From Sacculina carcini (lineage: Eukaryota; Arthropoda; Thecostraca; Sacculinidae): a stretch of DNA of 64,000 nt. The stretch lies in the NCBI GenBank assembly GCA_916048095.2, contig OU696583.1, forward strand, positions 5,258,750 to 5,322,749. Direction: 5' to 3'. The notes below the pieces were generated by a model, which saw nothing but the letters and a program-made list of their open reading frames with translations, searched no databases and had not been told where the DNA came from. Shown here one piece after another: positions 10,624-20,511 of the stretch. The translations under genes and the position numbers were made by a program. Numbering within the stretch: position 1 is the first letter of the stretch; each line of letters opens with the position of its first letter.

Positions 10624-12018
10624 TCAGGTTGTCTGGCCGAGCAACCTCGAGCTCCTGAGGAAAGACACGGCACCGACCGGGTTGTTCCACAGGTCTCTGA
10701 TGGATGTAATTTTGTGTTGGCTTCTGAGTTGTGTGTGTGCTGTGCAGTGTTCCATGATGTGTGTGATGGTGTGTGGTGCTGAATTGCAATCTGGACAGGT
10801 GTCATCGATTGAGTCATTCAACCTTTTCTGATATGACAGAAGGGCAGGATGATGACCGCATCTCAACCTGGCCAGATGCACTTTGTGTTCCCTTGTGAGT
10901 GTGTTTTCTGATTTGTGTATGTGCGGTGGGTGTCTTTGTAGGAGTGTATTGTGTTGTAGTGAGTGTATGGCTTTCCGTGCGATCTCTGTGTGTATGTGTT
11001 TCTTGATTGATGTGCGTGGGGGAGCTGGTGGAAGTGATGTGAAAATTTGTCTGTGGTAAAGTGTGCTTGGTGTTGTTTTTATGTTTCTGTCTGTGTTGTC
11101 TTGTGTTGTGAGGTGATGTAGTGGATGTGCTGTGTTGGTGACTGCTGCTGCGAGTGTTTGTGTGCCTCTCATGTCTAGGTGATGTGTCAGTTTGAGTATT
11201 TTGGTTTCGTGATGAAGGTGGTCTGCTGGTGTGGTAGCTGTGCATCCTGTGATTGTTCTGAGTGCGGTGTTTTGAAGTGTTTGAAGTGTGTTTGTGTGGC
11301 GTGTTGCGAGATTGCTAGCCCATGCGGGGCTAGCATATTCTATGACGGGTCGGATGTATTGTTTGTATATGGTGGTTGTGGTGTCTTTGTTGTGTCCGAA
11401 AGTTGTGTGAGAGAGTGCTTTCAGTGTGTTGAGGCGTGGAGTGACCTTGGTTTTAATGTTGGTGATGTGCTGTTTGAATGAGAGTTGTGTGTCGTATGTG
11501 ACGCCTAGTATTTTTGGTGTGTGCGTGTGTGGGATGATCGTGTTGTTGATGGTGATTTGTGGTGTGTAGTTGTGTTCGGATGTCCAGTTGGTGATGAGTG
11601 TGGCTGTGGATTTGGCAGGTGCAATGTTCAGTTGGTTTGTGCTGAACCATTGTTGTAGTGTGTTGATGTAAGGTTGTAGTGTGTGCACTGCTGTGTCGGC
11701 GTGTCTGTGTGTGCTTGTGATTGTGATGTCGTCTGCATATGATGATATCTGTATGGATGGAGTGTTGGGTGCTGGCATGTCATGTAGGTATAGGTTGAAT
11801 AGTGTTGGTGCTAAAACGGAGCCCTGAGGGACTCCGTTTGTTATGTTGCGTGTGTGAGATGATTGTCCATTGTACCTCACATGGGCGCATCTGCCAGCGA
11901 GGTAGTTGGCCAACCATCTCTTAGTGTTATTGTGAAGTGTGGTGTCTAGTATTTTGTTTGTAGCTGTAGTAGCTGTAGTTGGATATGTTGGTGAGTGTCT
12001 GTATGCCTTGTGGTCCAA
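10624..12018 (-). pseudogene. LINE B copy 1 ORF2, RT and C-terminal part
   Basis: This 464-codon frame covers the RT from just before 'RWLANYLAGRCAHV' through 'NGVPQGSVLAPTLF', the catalytic 'SSYADDITITS' box (YADD intact), 'KILGVTYD', the thumb region 'YASPAWASNL', and the C-terminal 'RCGHHPALLS' followed by a Cys-Cys-His-His-Cys cluster ('CPDCNSAPHTITHIMEHC'). It ends in 'LLGQTT' and a stop next to the tail. The first 20 or so residues come from the other side of the internal deletion in a shifted frame. The upstream RT/linker part is in the frame at 11927-12235 ('SSACGPDGISHIHLKHL'). Confidence 0.8.
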
Positions 12019-12283
12019 GATGTTTCAGATGGATGTGACTTATTCCATCTGGGCCACAGGCTGATGATTGTTTGATGTTGTGTATGATGTGTCGTGTCTG
12101 CGCATGCGTGAAAGGTGTATATAGTGGATCTGTGCTGAATGTGTGTTTACGTCTGATGATTGTCCTGTCTTTTTTTATAGGAGTGATGTGGCTGATGTGT
12201 GAGTAGTGATTAATGAGTGTTTGTTTGTTGTTCATTTGAAGGAACTGTTGTTGTGTCGGTCGTGATGGCTGCGTGTGTGCGTG

Positions 12284-12787
12284 TTATATTGCTGTTTGAG
12301 GGTGTGATGTTTTCAGTGTGTTGTATAGTTTTGAGGTGTTTGATCTGTGATCTAGTGTTTTCATGTAGTTGTGCCAGTTCAGTGATTTTTGTTCATGTAT
12401 CTTGCTGTTGATTGTGATGTTGAGTGTGTGTATTTGTTTGGATGTATTGTGTGAGTGTGGTGTCGGAGAGTGTTTCAGTGTGTCGCGTTGTTTGACGAGT
12501 GTGTGTATTTCTTGTGTAAAGTTTGGGTTGTGGTGTTTTCTGTGTCCTTTTGGGATGTGTTGTTTGTCTGCCTTGTGTATGATGCTGTTAAATGTTTGGA
12601 CTGTTTTGTTTATGTCTGTGATGTCTGTTGTGTTGAGTTGCGTAAATGCTAGTTCCGTGTCATGTGTGAATTGAGACCAATTGGCTTTTGTGTAATTTGT
12701 GTAAGTGCGTCTGGGTGTGTTTGGTGCAGTTCTGATTTTGGTGGTGATGACGATTGGAAGGTGGTCTGAGCCAAGCTCTTTGACCAC
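12284..12787 (-). pseudogene. LINE B ORF2, end of endonuclease and linker
   Basis: The frame opens with 'KELGSDHLPIVI', the conserved SDH motif that closes APE-type endonucleases, and then continues into the linker between endonuclease and RT. Its first half is separated from the rest of the endonuclease by the insert at 12806-13163. Confidence 0.75.
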
Positions 12788-12805
12788 CTTCCAAGTGGTT
12801 GTGTG

Positions 12806-13163
12806 GATGATGAATCATATTTATTGTTCTTGATTGTTATTTATTACTTATTTATTAATATTTATTCTTATTTATTGATGGCTGTTATTTACTGAATCAC
12901 ATATTTATTGTTGATTGTTATTACTTATTGAGGAACGTGGGAGGAGTGACATTATGGATTGTTATCGGATGATGGTTTATTATTTATTGTTATTTATTTA
13001 TTATTTTCTTTCCAACTCTCTTTCTAGACTTTTTTCTCTTCGAACTCTCTTTCTCTCTGAATCTTTTGGGCGCTTCCGGTACATGGGGCCACCTTAGGGT
13101 GGTAATAGTGCACTCTTCCCATGCTACTGGATTTGCCTGTAATTAATAATAATAATAATAATG
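12806..13163 (+). mobile_element. SINE-like insert splitting the LINE B endonuclease
   Basis: Between the two halves of the endonuclease lies about 360 bp of unrelated sequence. It starts with AT-rich TTTATT-type repeats, then has a more complex 3' part (about 13020-13140, with GGGCGCTTCC and CCACCTTAGGGTGG words), and ends in an (AAT)n tail at about 13141-13163. A complex head region with a short A/T-rich repeat tail is typical of a SINE or the 3' end of a small LINE in plus orientation. I do not recognise a tRNA- or 5S-derived head, so the class is uncertain. The limits are approximate. Confidence 0.5.
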
Positions 13164-13724
13164 AGATTCGGTGTGCAAAATGTGATGTCAGGTGATGTCG
13201 AATGATAGTGTGCCTGATGTGTGGTGTGAGTGTGTTGGTGAGTGTTGTTGAGTATGTAGAGGTGTTCTGTTTGTTGAAGTATGTCTGTGCCTCTGTTGGT
13301 GAATGGATTGTGTCTGTACCAGGCAGGATCTTTGGCGTTGAAGTCGCCACCCAGTATTATGTTAGGTGTGTTTGTGAGGTTGCGTATATCTGGTGTGTAG
13401 TTGCGAGGTACTGTTGGTGAAGTTTGTGGTGGAATGTATACGTTGATGATTGAAATGTGTGAGTGAGTGCCAGTGCGTATCTGGATCGACTGTAGTTCTG
13501 TTGTGGTGTCGTTTGGTGGTAGTAATGCTTGTGTCTGTGTGCTGGTGTTTGTGTAGTTGATTGTTCTGTGTATAAGTGTGATGAGGCCACCGCCTCGGCC
13601 ACTAGTGCGGTCTTGGCGAATGGTGGTGTAATTGTGAAAGGTGGGTGTTCTGTGGTGCTGTTGTAACTTTGTTTCCTGTATGAGTGGTATGTGAATGGAG
13701 TGTCGTGTGAGGAAGTGTGTTAGT

Positions 13725-14462
13725 TCATGTTTTTTTTGTGTTGATGCCGTCGATGTTGAGCTGGAGAATGTTGATGTTGTGTGTGCGGTGTAAGTTGGTG
13801 TTAGTGCGAGTGAGAGTGTTGTTGAGGTGTTGAGTTGTTGATGGAGGTGGTGGTGGTGAGTGTGGTGATGATGGCAGAACTGATGGTGATGATAGTGAGG
13901 ATGGTGGTGATGGTGATAGTGATGCTTGTGAGGAGGACGAAGTTGTTGGTGAGTGTGAGGATGAACGAGTTGTATGTGAAGATGGGAATGATGGCGATGT
14001 CGATGGTGCTGATGACCTCGATGATGTTGATGGTGATGAAACAGAGGTGACTGATGTTGGTGAATGTGCCAGTGTCGGTGTACGTGCAGGTGTTGATGAG
14101 TTTGGTGCGCATAATGAGCAGATGAATGAGCGCGTGTATTGTGTGATGTTGTGAAGTGATGTGCATGTGGTGTGGCACCAGTTCATGCAGGAGTTGCACT
14201 GAACTGAGCCTTTCGTGTGTCGACGTGAAGTGAGTGGCTGTGTACATATGTGGCAGGTGTATGCGTGTCTTGGGCCTGGATGTGGTTCTACGTCTCCTGC
14301 GAGTATTAGCATACGAGAAATGATCGCGAGCGGATCATATCTCGACGCCCCCGCAGGAGACGGTGACAAGGGTGGAAATGAAAGTGTGAGGCGAGCGGTG
14401 TTGGTACAGTGTCTGTTGTTTGCGTATGTGTAGCGTGGCGTCACGATTTGTGCCAGTTGCAC
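13725..14462 (-). pseudogene. LINE B ORF2 N-terminus: 2A-like motif, PHD finger, linker, start of endonuclease
   Basis: Residue positions are counted from the first codon of the open frame. A hydrophobic stretch (about residues 45-55) leads into 'GDVEPHPGP' (56-64), then a PHD-type zinc finger follows (about 68-123, with CHIC, CNSCMNWCH and CSLC elements). A linker of about 80 residues made almost wholly of Ser, Pro and Thr comes next, and then 'NILQLNIDGINTK', the first strand of an APE endonuclease. The frame closes at a run of eight A (minus strand, near 13730), and the endonuclease continues in another frame, so a one-base slip in this homopolymer is likely. Proteins of CR1/L2-group LINEs are known to carry 2A and PHD modules at this place. 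The first upstream codon is GTG, so the true start is unclear. Confidence 0.75.
14271..14297 (-). other. 2A-like ribosome-skipping motif in LINE B ORF2
   Basis: The minus strand encodes GDVEPHPGP directly after a Leu/Ile-rich segment (MLILA), matching the shape of 2A peptides (D-V/I-E-x-N-P-G-P), at which ribosomes release the chain between the last Gly and Pro. The one departure is His in place of the consensus Asn, from codon CAT where AAT would be expected. 2A-like sequences are established in APE-type non-LTR retrotransposons of animals. Whether the His version still works cannot be told from sequence. Confidence 0.65.
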
Positions 14463-14599
14463 TGAGCTGAAAAAAAAAGAAAAAAAGACCTATGGAACCC
14501 GGTTGACCGAAGCCGATCCCAGGAGCTCGACAGCCCCGCCGTTCTGACGAGGCTGGAAGGGTTGTTGCTGCGGTTTGGCCTCCAGATTGGAGGGTGGTC

Positions 14600-15470
14600 T
14601 CACGACGTAGACGTCGCAGCTCCAGGATAGTGCTGTTCGTGTTGTTGGTGGAGTTGTCTAGCCACGGCGACTGCGGGTTTGGCGTCATGGTATGAGGATT
14701 TGGTCCTGTATTGGTACTCGAGGATCGATTTTTCCTGGATATATCTTTTACATGTCACGGAGGTGGCTTGATGTTCGCCACCGCAGTTCACACAGTGAAA
14801 GGAGCACTCACCTTGATGATATTTCTCCCCACATTTCAAGCACACTGATAGTTTTGTGCACTTGTCCTTTTTGTGGCCCATGTCGCCACAGTTGTCGCAG
14901 ATTGTCGGTTTCGAGTACCACGGCCGCACATCGTACTTGATGTAGTCGAACTTCAGTTCGGTCGGGCACGATAGACGACAGAATGTCAGCATCAGCACGG
15001 ACGATGGTCTTTCCCCGGCTGGACGATGGGGACGGCGGACCTCGGTGACTCCGAGATCCTTCATCCATTCGCTGAGTTCGTCGATCGGAATGTCAATGAG
15101 GTCTTGTGCGTACACTGAGCCCTTGGTGTAGTTCAGTGTTTTGTGAAGGCTGATGTTCGCCTCTAGTCCTCCGAAAGTCGTCTGGGAAAAAAATGATTTG
15201 GTTTGTTTTTCGCATGTCGTTTTGACCAGAAGTTGACCGCCTTTGATGATCTTCACGCTTTCGGCCTTGGTCGGTGTGATGTTACGAAAAGCCCTCTCAA
15301 TTTTTGGCCATCCTAGGCTGTTGATAGTGTCTGTGTTTGTTTTGATGAGGACAAAAGCGCCCTCATCGGGCTTGCCATCAGAGAAAAATGTGGGGTCAAC
15401 CAGACCCCTGTTTTCACCCACCATTGGGTGGGGGAGAACCCGAGCTCCGTCAGAGAAACATTGTATATGA
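14600..15470 (-). pseudogene. LINE B ORF1, gag-like protein with three zinc knuckles
   Basis: The open frame spans 15658-14600 (352 codons). The LINE-like part begins at about 15430-15370 ('GAFVLIKTNTDTINSLGWPKIERAF'). It has an RRM-like region followed by three zinc knuckles near the C-terminus, CDNCGDMGHKKDKC, CLKCGEKYHQGEC and CVNCGGEHQATSVTC, a layout typical of Jockey/I-type ORF1 proteins, which bind the element RNA in the cytoplasm. The N-terminal 70 codons upstream do not resemble an ORF1 and may be flanking sequence. Orientation and position fit ORF1 of the LINE B copy that follows, with about 140 bp between the ORFs, including a run of pyrimidines on the minus strand. Confidence 0.75.
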
Positions 15471-16394
15471 TGCAAGAAAACAGAGCAGCGAGAAGAGCCG
15501 AGATAGCAAGACCTATCCGGCCCAAAGCACGTAGCACGCAACCATCCCATAAAACAGCCATGAAATCCACATAGCAGACAGACCAGGAAGGAACACACCC
15601 TAGAACACGATACAGAATTTAGAAGAAAAAATAAACTATAATTTTGAAATGTGTACACCTGTTTATCTTAGCACGGCAGAAATTAACCACAAAACATTCA
15701 AGAAACTCCACAAAAAGCCCCGCTCTGAAATAAACGGTATTTCCCACCACCTTATATAGCGACAATATCGTATCAATCGAAGCTCATCATGGATTATGGA
15801 TTAAACTTAAATGAATTGCATCATGTATAGTACATCCACTGGCTGGATCAGATGCATATCAATCAATTTTTATAATAGGTATATCGATATACGAGCGTTT
15901 TCTGAATTTGAAAACATACGACATAGAAAAATGTTTCGACGGTCCTTACGCATTGCCGACGTTAATAACGCGGATACCGGTCAAACGTTTAAGTTCAAGC
16001 GTGAGTTCTTTTCGTGTTGTTGTATGTAGTAATCTTACATAATTATGACATTTTTTTCGGAGTAGGCAATTGATAATATATTTTTATGAAATTTTAAATT
16101 TGATCCTCATTGTGGCAAGGACAACAGCAAAGCCTGGGAATATTCATACCGAAGATTTATCAGTTCTGTTCAGTGTATTTGTTATAGCGCCTGTCATACA
16201 CGGGCGCGCCGCAGCTACACAATATAACCAAGCGAACAAAGCTAAAACAGTGATTACAGTAAAGCTAAAACAGATTACACTGACATCCTTTTGTTCAGTT
16301 TTCGCTATATTAAAAAAATGCACAATGTATAACAACAACTATCTCCTAATACAAGAAATTACAGCGACAATCATTCCATACTCCACACTAGACT

Positions 16395-16401
16395 ATCTTA
16401 C
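16395..16401 (-). promoter_or_regulatory. Possible 5' splice site of a non-coding IFT52 exon 1
   Basis: The minus strand reads CTTTA followed by GTAAGAT, a good donor core (GTAAGA), about 45 bases downstream of the X-box. Together with the acceptor at 5856 it would define a leader intron of about 10.5 kb filled with transposons. Many such sites occur by chance, so this rests on position alone. Confidence 0.3.
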
Positions 16402-16446
16402 TAAAGCCAACTAAACTCGCTCATCTCGCGATATTGATGATTGCTG

Positions 16447-16460
16447 GTTGCTATGGCAAC
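16447..16460. promoter_or_regulatory. RFX X-box (GTTGCTATGGCAAC)
   Basis: The 14-base sequence matches the RFX-family consensus (RYYNYY, 1-3 bases, RRNRAC) at every position. It sits at the centre of a longer perfect palindrome with 9-base arms (16443-16451 and 16456-16464) around TATG. RFX factors (DAF-19 in C. elegans) bind such sites in promoters of ciliary genes, and IFT52/osm-6 is a known target. It is symmetrical, so orientation is not informative. It lies 10.6 kb upstream of the IFT52 ATG and 4.05 kb upstream of SF3B3, which is not a ciliary gene. Confidence 0.65.
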
Positions 16461-16609
16461 CAGCATACACGCAGCAAATCCATACATACAAATGAAATAA
16501 ATATGAACGCACAAACAATTGGAAGCGATTAATTGAACAGTTAACAATACATGAACTAGGAAATACATACACACAATGGGAGGCAAAATGAGTCACGGGA
16601 TCAAAGGAA

Positions 16610-19600
16610 ATTTCTAAAAGATGTTTACGTAGAGAAGAGGTAAAAAATCGATACGCGAGCGAGTAGGTGATATGAGAAGGGAGCGAGTTATATAATCGAG
16701 GACCGTAGAACGAGAACGATTTAGTAGACCAGGCAGGCTCATTGAGGTTGCGAGGACAGCATAGAGGAGCAGATGACGGGAAGTGGGATTAGAAGAGGGA
16801 GAAAGCAGATCAGAAAGATATATAGGTTGATTAGGTGCATGTAAGAGTTTGTAGATTATGCAGCAGATTTTGAAATGAATGCGCGATACAATAGGAAGCC
16901 AACGGAATTGAAACAAAAAAGGAGAAGTATGGCGACAGAAGATAGGATGCAAAACAAAACGACAGGACTGATTTCAGGACTGATTACGCTCTGAATAATT
17001 TTTCAAGAAGAATTAGGACAGCTGAAGTGGAGTGAGCTGCAGTAGTCGAGTCTGGAGAAGATAAGAAAATGAACAAGCTTGATTATAGAGGCTGATCAAG
17101 ACAGGGACGGATGGGATAAAGCGAGCGAAGAATCAAGCGGCAAGTGCGAGCAGTCGAAAGGATATTGGTTGACAAGGAAAGGGAGGAGTAAATAATATCA
17201 CCTTGATTTTTAACAGTCACTGAAAGAGACTAGGGGAGAAAAGGATGAGCAATACGAGGAGGATGAAGAGCGATAAATTCAGATTTAGAAGTGTTCAAGA
17301 GGAGGCGACGTGAGGAGGCCCAGGTTGAGATAGTGGAAAGCACGTCAGACAAGATATTAGGATGCGAGAAAGTGCAAGGGAGGTATAATTGGATATCGTC
17401 TGCATAAATATGGAAAGGAATGGAGTAGCGCCTAAGGATGGGACAAAGAGAAGACATGTAGAAATTGAAAAGGAGAGGACCAATAATAGAACCTTGAGAG
17501 ACACCGGACTTAAGAGGGAGCACAGTGCAAACGGAGGAATCAAAGTGAACAGAAAAAGTGCGGCCATGCAAGTAAGATTGAAGCAGTGAGAGAACGGAAT
17601 GGGAGACACCGAGATGGAGGAGGCCATGGATGATAATAGAGTGATCAACCAAGTCAAAGTCAGAGCGCATATCAAGTAGTACTAGAAGGGCAGAATGACG
17701 ATAAGAGAAGGAGGAAAATATTAATAGAGAGATCTAAATGAGGACGGATTCAGTGGTGACCAGGGCGGAAACCGGATTGGTGAGAATCAAGAGCATTGCA
17801 GACATAAGGGGATAACTGAGAGAAAATTGCACATTCGAGGAGTTTGGAGGAAAGGCTGAGGAGGGAGATTGGACGATAGTTACTACATAAAGAAGGATCG
17901 AGTTTTTTTTGAGGATAGGGTGTAGATAGGCGTGCTTGTCGGCAAGAAAATCACCGTGCAAGAAAGACGAGTTGACTAGGTGAAGTTGGTAAGGAATCAT
18001 TGAGTTGAAGGATGGAGCAATAACACGGAATTTAATGGGATCAACAGGAGAGGAAACGAATTTACATGTGGACAGAAGAGAAAGGAAATCGGAGAGGACC
18101 AGTTGAGAAAAAGACGAGAGCTGGCAGTGGGAGGTAGTACGAGAGACATGGACGTTCACGAGAGGGATTTTTGATTGCGCATATTCAATTTTGTTCACGA
18201 AGTAGGAAGAGAGTTCGTCAGCAGTGAGAGAAGACCTAGCAGAGGGAGCACGGAGACCGCAGAGAGAGTTGAGTATATTCCATTGGGATTTGGGAGAGCG
18301 AGATAGAGAGGAAAGGCGTGAGGAGTAGTAAGCTTGCCTAGCAGAGGATAGGGAGGAAATGTAGTTATAACGAGCAGAGCAAACAGCCGACCAGTCATTT
18401 GCAAGCCGAGTGCGTCGCCAGGTACGCTCCAAAGCCCGGAGACGGCACTTCAGACAAGTAAGAGAGGGAGAGCTCCAGGGAGAAAAGCCAGGACGATGAT
18501 AGCGGAACAAGACAGGAAAAATGAGGTTTTTGATTTGAGACAAAGTGGAGTATAAGAACGGATAAATTGAAGACGGAGGGAGTGAGTGAAGAAGATGCAA
18601 AGGGAAATGGTTAGATAGAGGATTGTAAAACGTAAGAGGATCGATATTCTGGAAATTTCTGAAAAGGGTGCATGCTGGTGGTGGATTGGATGATTTATAC
18701 GCAGGCAATGACGTAAGGATTAGATTGTGATTAGGGAAGAGAGGATCAGGAGGAAGAACAATGATTTAGGATGGTGGTACTTCAAAAGAAATAACTGCAG
18801 AAGGGAAGAGGACTAGATCAAGAGAATGACCCGATGTGTGAGTGGGAGAGGAAACAGGGAGACTGGACCATGAGAATCAAGAATGGAAATGAAAGTCGAT
18901 GCGAAGGAGGAGCGAGAAGGATAGTCGACCCAAAAGTTGAAGTCACCAATGACAATGAAACGGCTGGAGAAACAAAAAACTATAGCGTCAAGGAGCGAGG
19001 AGAATTCAGAGAAGAAAAGAGGAGTAGACCGGGGGTGATTATGCCGGTAGATATACATAATGTATGAGATGTAGACGAATACATATCTGCGGTGTGCCAG
19101 CCGGGGCCGTGAGGCTTTGCCCCCGCAAAATTACACGCGAACACAGCCTTCTCTACTGTTGTGTTCAAATGCGTAATTATATATCGAGCTGACGGAGTCA
19201 CCGACAGAACCGCATGTTGGGAGTTATGCCTGACGCCAGTGAAGAAAATGAGACCCAAATCACTATCAGGTATCCCCGCAAGGGCAGTGTTTTACGGCGA
19301 AGGTGATCGACAAATATATATGGCTCCAAACCCATAGGGATGTTCGCTACCGTAACCTTGGGACGAAGTGGCGCAACCCTGGGTAGATGAGCGTCGACCT
19401 GCGGGATGGCCTCGCGAACGCAATGAAGGGCGCGCGTCGCATCGCTAGACGAGGAGCGACGAAGGACGAAGCCACCATTGGACGCATGCCGGGACGACTT
19501 GATCGGAATATCGCACAGAGCCGAGGCAACCTTGCGCGGACAAACCGGCGATTTATCGCGGGACTTTAGTGCCACGGTGTGAGTGGGTTTCGCTGGTTGA

Positions 19601-19960
19601 TTTTCTGTCGCTGGCGGTGCAGATGGCCGAGATAATGACCGAGAAGTAGATCGAGTTGAGTGTCGACTCCACTCCCGCAAGACGGTGTCGGATATTGGAC
19701 ACGCTGTCCGAAAGGTTAAGAGCGAATTTAGCCTTTGTCAGGCATGGCGAGCAGACCCAATTAGCCTGTTCAATCATCTCAGTCCGGATGCCTACAAGGT
19801 ATGCGCATTTTATGGGGGCCCAACCGTCGCAAAGAGACCAACCGATCCACTTTGAGGAGTCGCTACTAGAGGACTTGCAGACGTAGCACTTGTCCTGATC
19901 GCCGCATGGCATCGTTCGTATTATTCGAGATGTCCGCAACACCACAAAAATGACCCTCCG
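16610..19960 (-). mobile_element. LINE A copy 2 (CR1/L2-like), decayed, with ORF1 remains
   Basis: This is a minus-strand LINE of the same family as 2872-3760, 31770-34495 and 44690-45295. From its 5' end it shows ORF1 remains (19945-19198), part of the endonuclease ('FIVIGDFNFWVDYPS' at about 18940), the endonuclease-RT linker and fingers (18708-17734), the RT palm ('GPLLFNFYMSSLCP' and catalytic 'YADDIQLYLP', about 17500-17400), and the C-terminal domain ('QFRWLPIVSRIHFKICC', about 16910). The N-terminal part of the endonuclease is missing near 19080, and the RT is broken by several frameshifts, so the copy is dead. The coding strand is very pyrimidine-rich. Its 5' end is about 550 bp from the SF3B3 start. 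Confidence 0.82.
19198..19945 (-). pseudogene. LINE A copy 2 ORF1 remains: PHD-like finger and RRM-like region
   Basis: A first frame (19945-19553) begins with 'CGDQDKCYVCKSSSSD' and runs through a PHD-like pattern ('WSLCDGWAPIKCAYL', 'WVCSPC') and a short helical segment ('LSDSVSNIRHRLAGVESTL'). A second frame (19680-19198) carries a Ser/Pro/Lys-rich linker and 'KVTVANIPMGLEPYIFVDHLRRK', which looks like an RRM strand-helix unit. PHD and RRM units are both known in ORF1 of CR1/L2-group LINEs. One frameshift lies between the two frames. Confidence 0.6.
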
Positions 19961-20511
19961 ACAACAATGCAGTAACGGCAGCTACGAAAATATGCACGGG
20001 TTTTCACAGACGAACGCAAAAACGCAGCAGGAGCGCAACCTCAGCCAAGAGAAACGCGTAGCTTCCAAGTAACTTGATTGAGGTATATAAACTACACATA
20101 CGCCATGTGAAAAAATGACTTACCGGTAACCGATTGTGATAATGTTTTTTTCCAACTAAACCCACAATAATCCACCACCCTTATTAAAACAATCAAGAAC
20201 ATATACGGGACAACAACAATCAATGAGTCAGGCGGATGTTATTCATTATTATTGTTAAAATTGATCGTTGTTTGCATGTATTCCCATTTATCGATGGATA
20301 ATGATTATCTGGAAATATTTACGTATAGAGCTGCACTATTTCCGCGTATGACCCATAACATGGCGTGACGTAAATCACACAGCCGTATGACAGAAACGAC
20401 AAAAACAGATTTTCGTTATCCATAAACACAATGTGCATTTTGTAAAGTGTTATTTTGTTTTAACAGTGGTCATGCTCTGACGATCTTTTATATATCCGAT
20501 CGCTTGTCAGT
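19961..20511. other. SF3B3 upstream region
   Basis: The 550 bp between LINE A and the SF3B3 ATG contain no other gene. No clear TATA box or CpG cluster stands out. The SF3B3 promoter and leader must lie here or beyond the LINE. Confidence 0.4.
20447..20466 (+). promoter_or_regulatory. Putative 3' splice site upstream of SF3B3
   Basis: A pyrimidine-rich run (TTATTTTGTTTTAACAG) ends in AG at 20465-20466, 45 bases before the SF3B3 ATG. A second, weaker CAG ends at 20510, one base before the ATG. With the similar motif before IFT52, this suggests that leaders are spliced on just upstream of the start codon. Use of the site is inferred. Confidence 0.45.

Larger units (their letters stand above)
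10604..15470 (-). mobile_element. LINE B copy 1: long Jockey-like LINE with 2A-like and PHD modules
   Basis: On the minus strand the parts run from a zinc-knuckle ORF1 (about 15470-14600) through the ORF2 N-terminus with a 2A-like motif and PHD finger (14462-14140), a Ser/Thr/Pro-rich linker, an APE-type endonuclease (about 13780-12740, split by a foreign insert at 12806-13163), the RT (about 12235-11300), a Cys/His C-terminal domain, and an (AAC)n tail at 10604-10621. Within the RT about 350 bp that are present in copy 2 are missing here, joined at a TACAGCTAC duplication near 11955-11975. The coding strand is strongly enriched in C and A, so the protein is rich in Thr, His, Asn and Pro. The 5' limit is uncertain, and that ORF1 belongs to the same element is inferred from order and orientation. 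Confidence 0.82.
15471..16609. other. Low-copy spacer that may hold the IFT52 promoter
   Basis: No element or coding region is recognised here. Two plus-strand frames (15811-16029 and 16070-16414) have no family resemblance and are probably chance. The stretch contains the X-box at 16447-16460 and a possible minus-strand splice donor at 16395-16401. It lies between the 5' end of LINE B and the 3' end of LINE A copy 2. It is the best candidate for the original intergenic region between IFT52 and SF3B3. Confidence 0.5.

Noticed and set aside
8918-10789. A 623-codon minus-strand frame with a LINE RT and a His/Thr-rich N-terminus
   Set aside because: The N-terminal part is an alternative frame of the copy 1 C-terminus, and the Asn run is the AAC tail. 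The frame only exists because two LINE copies abut, so it is not a gene.
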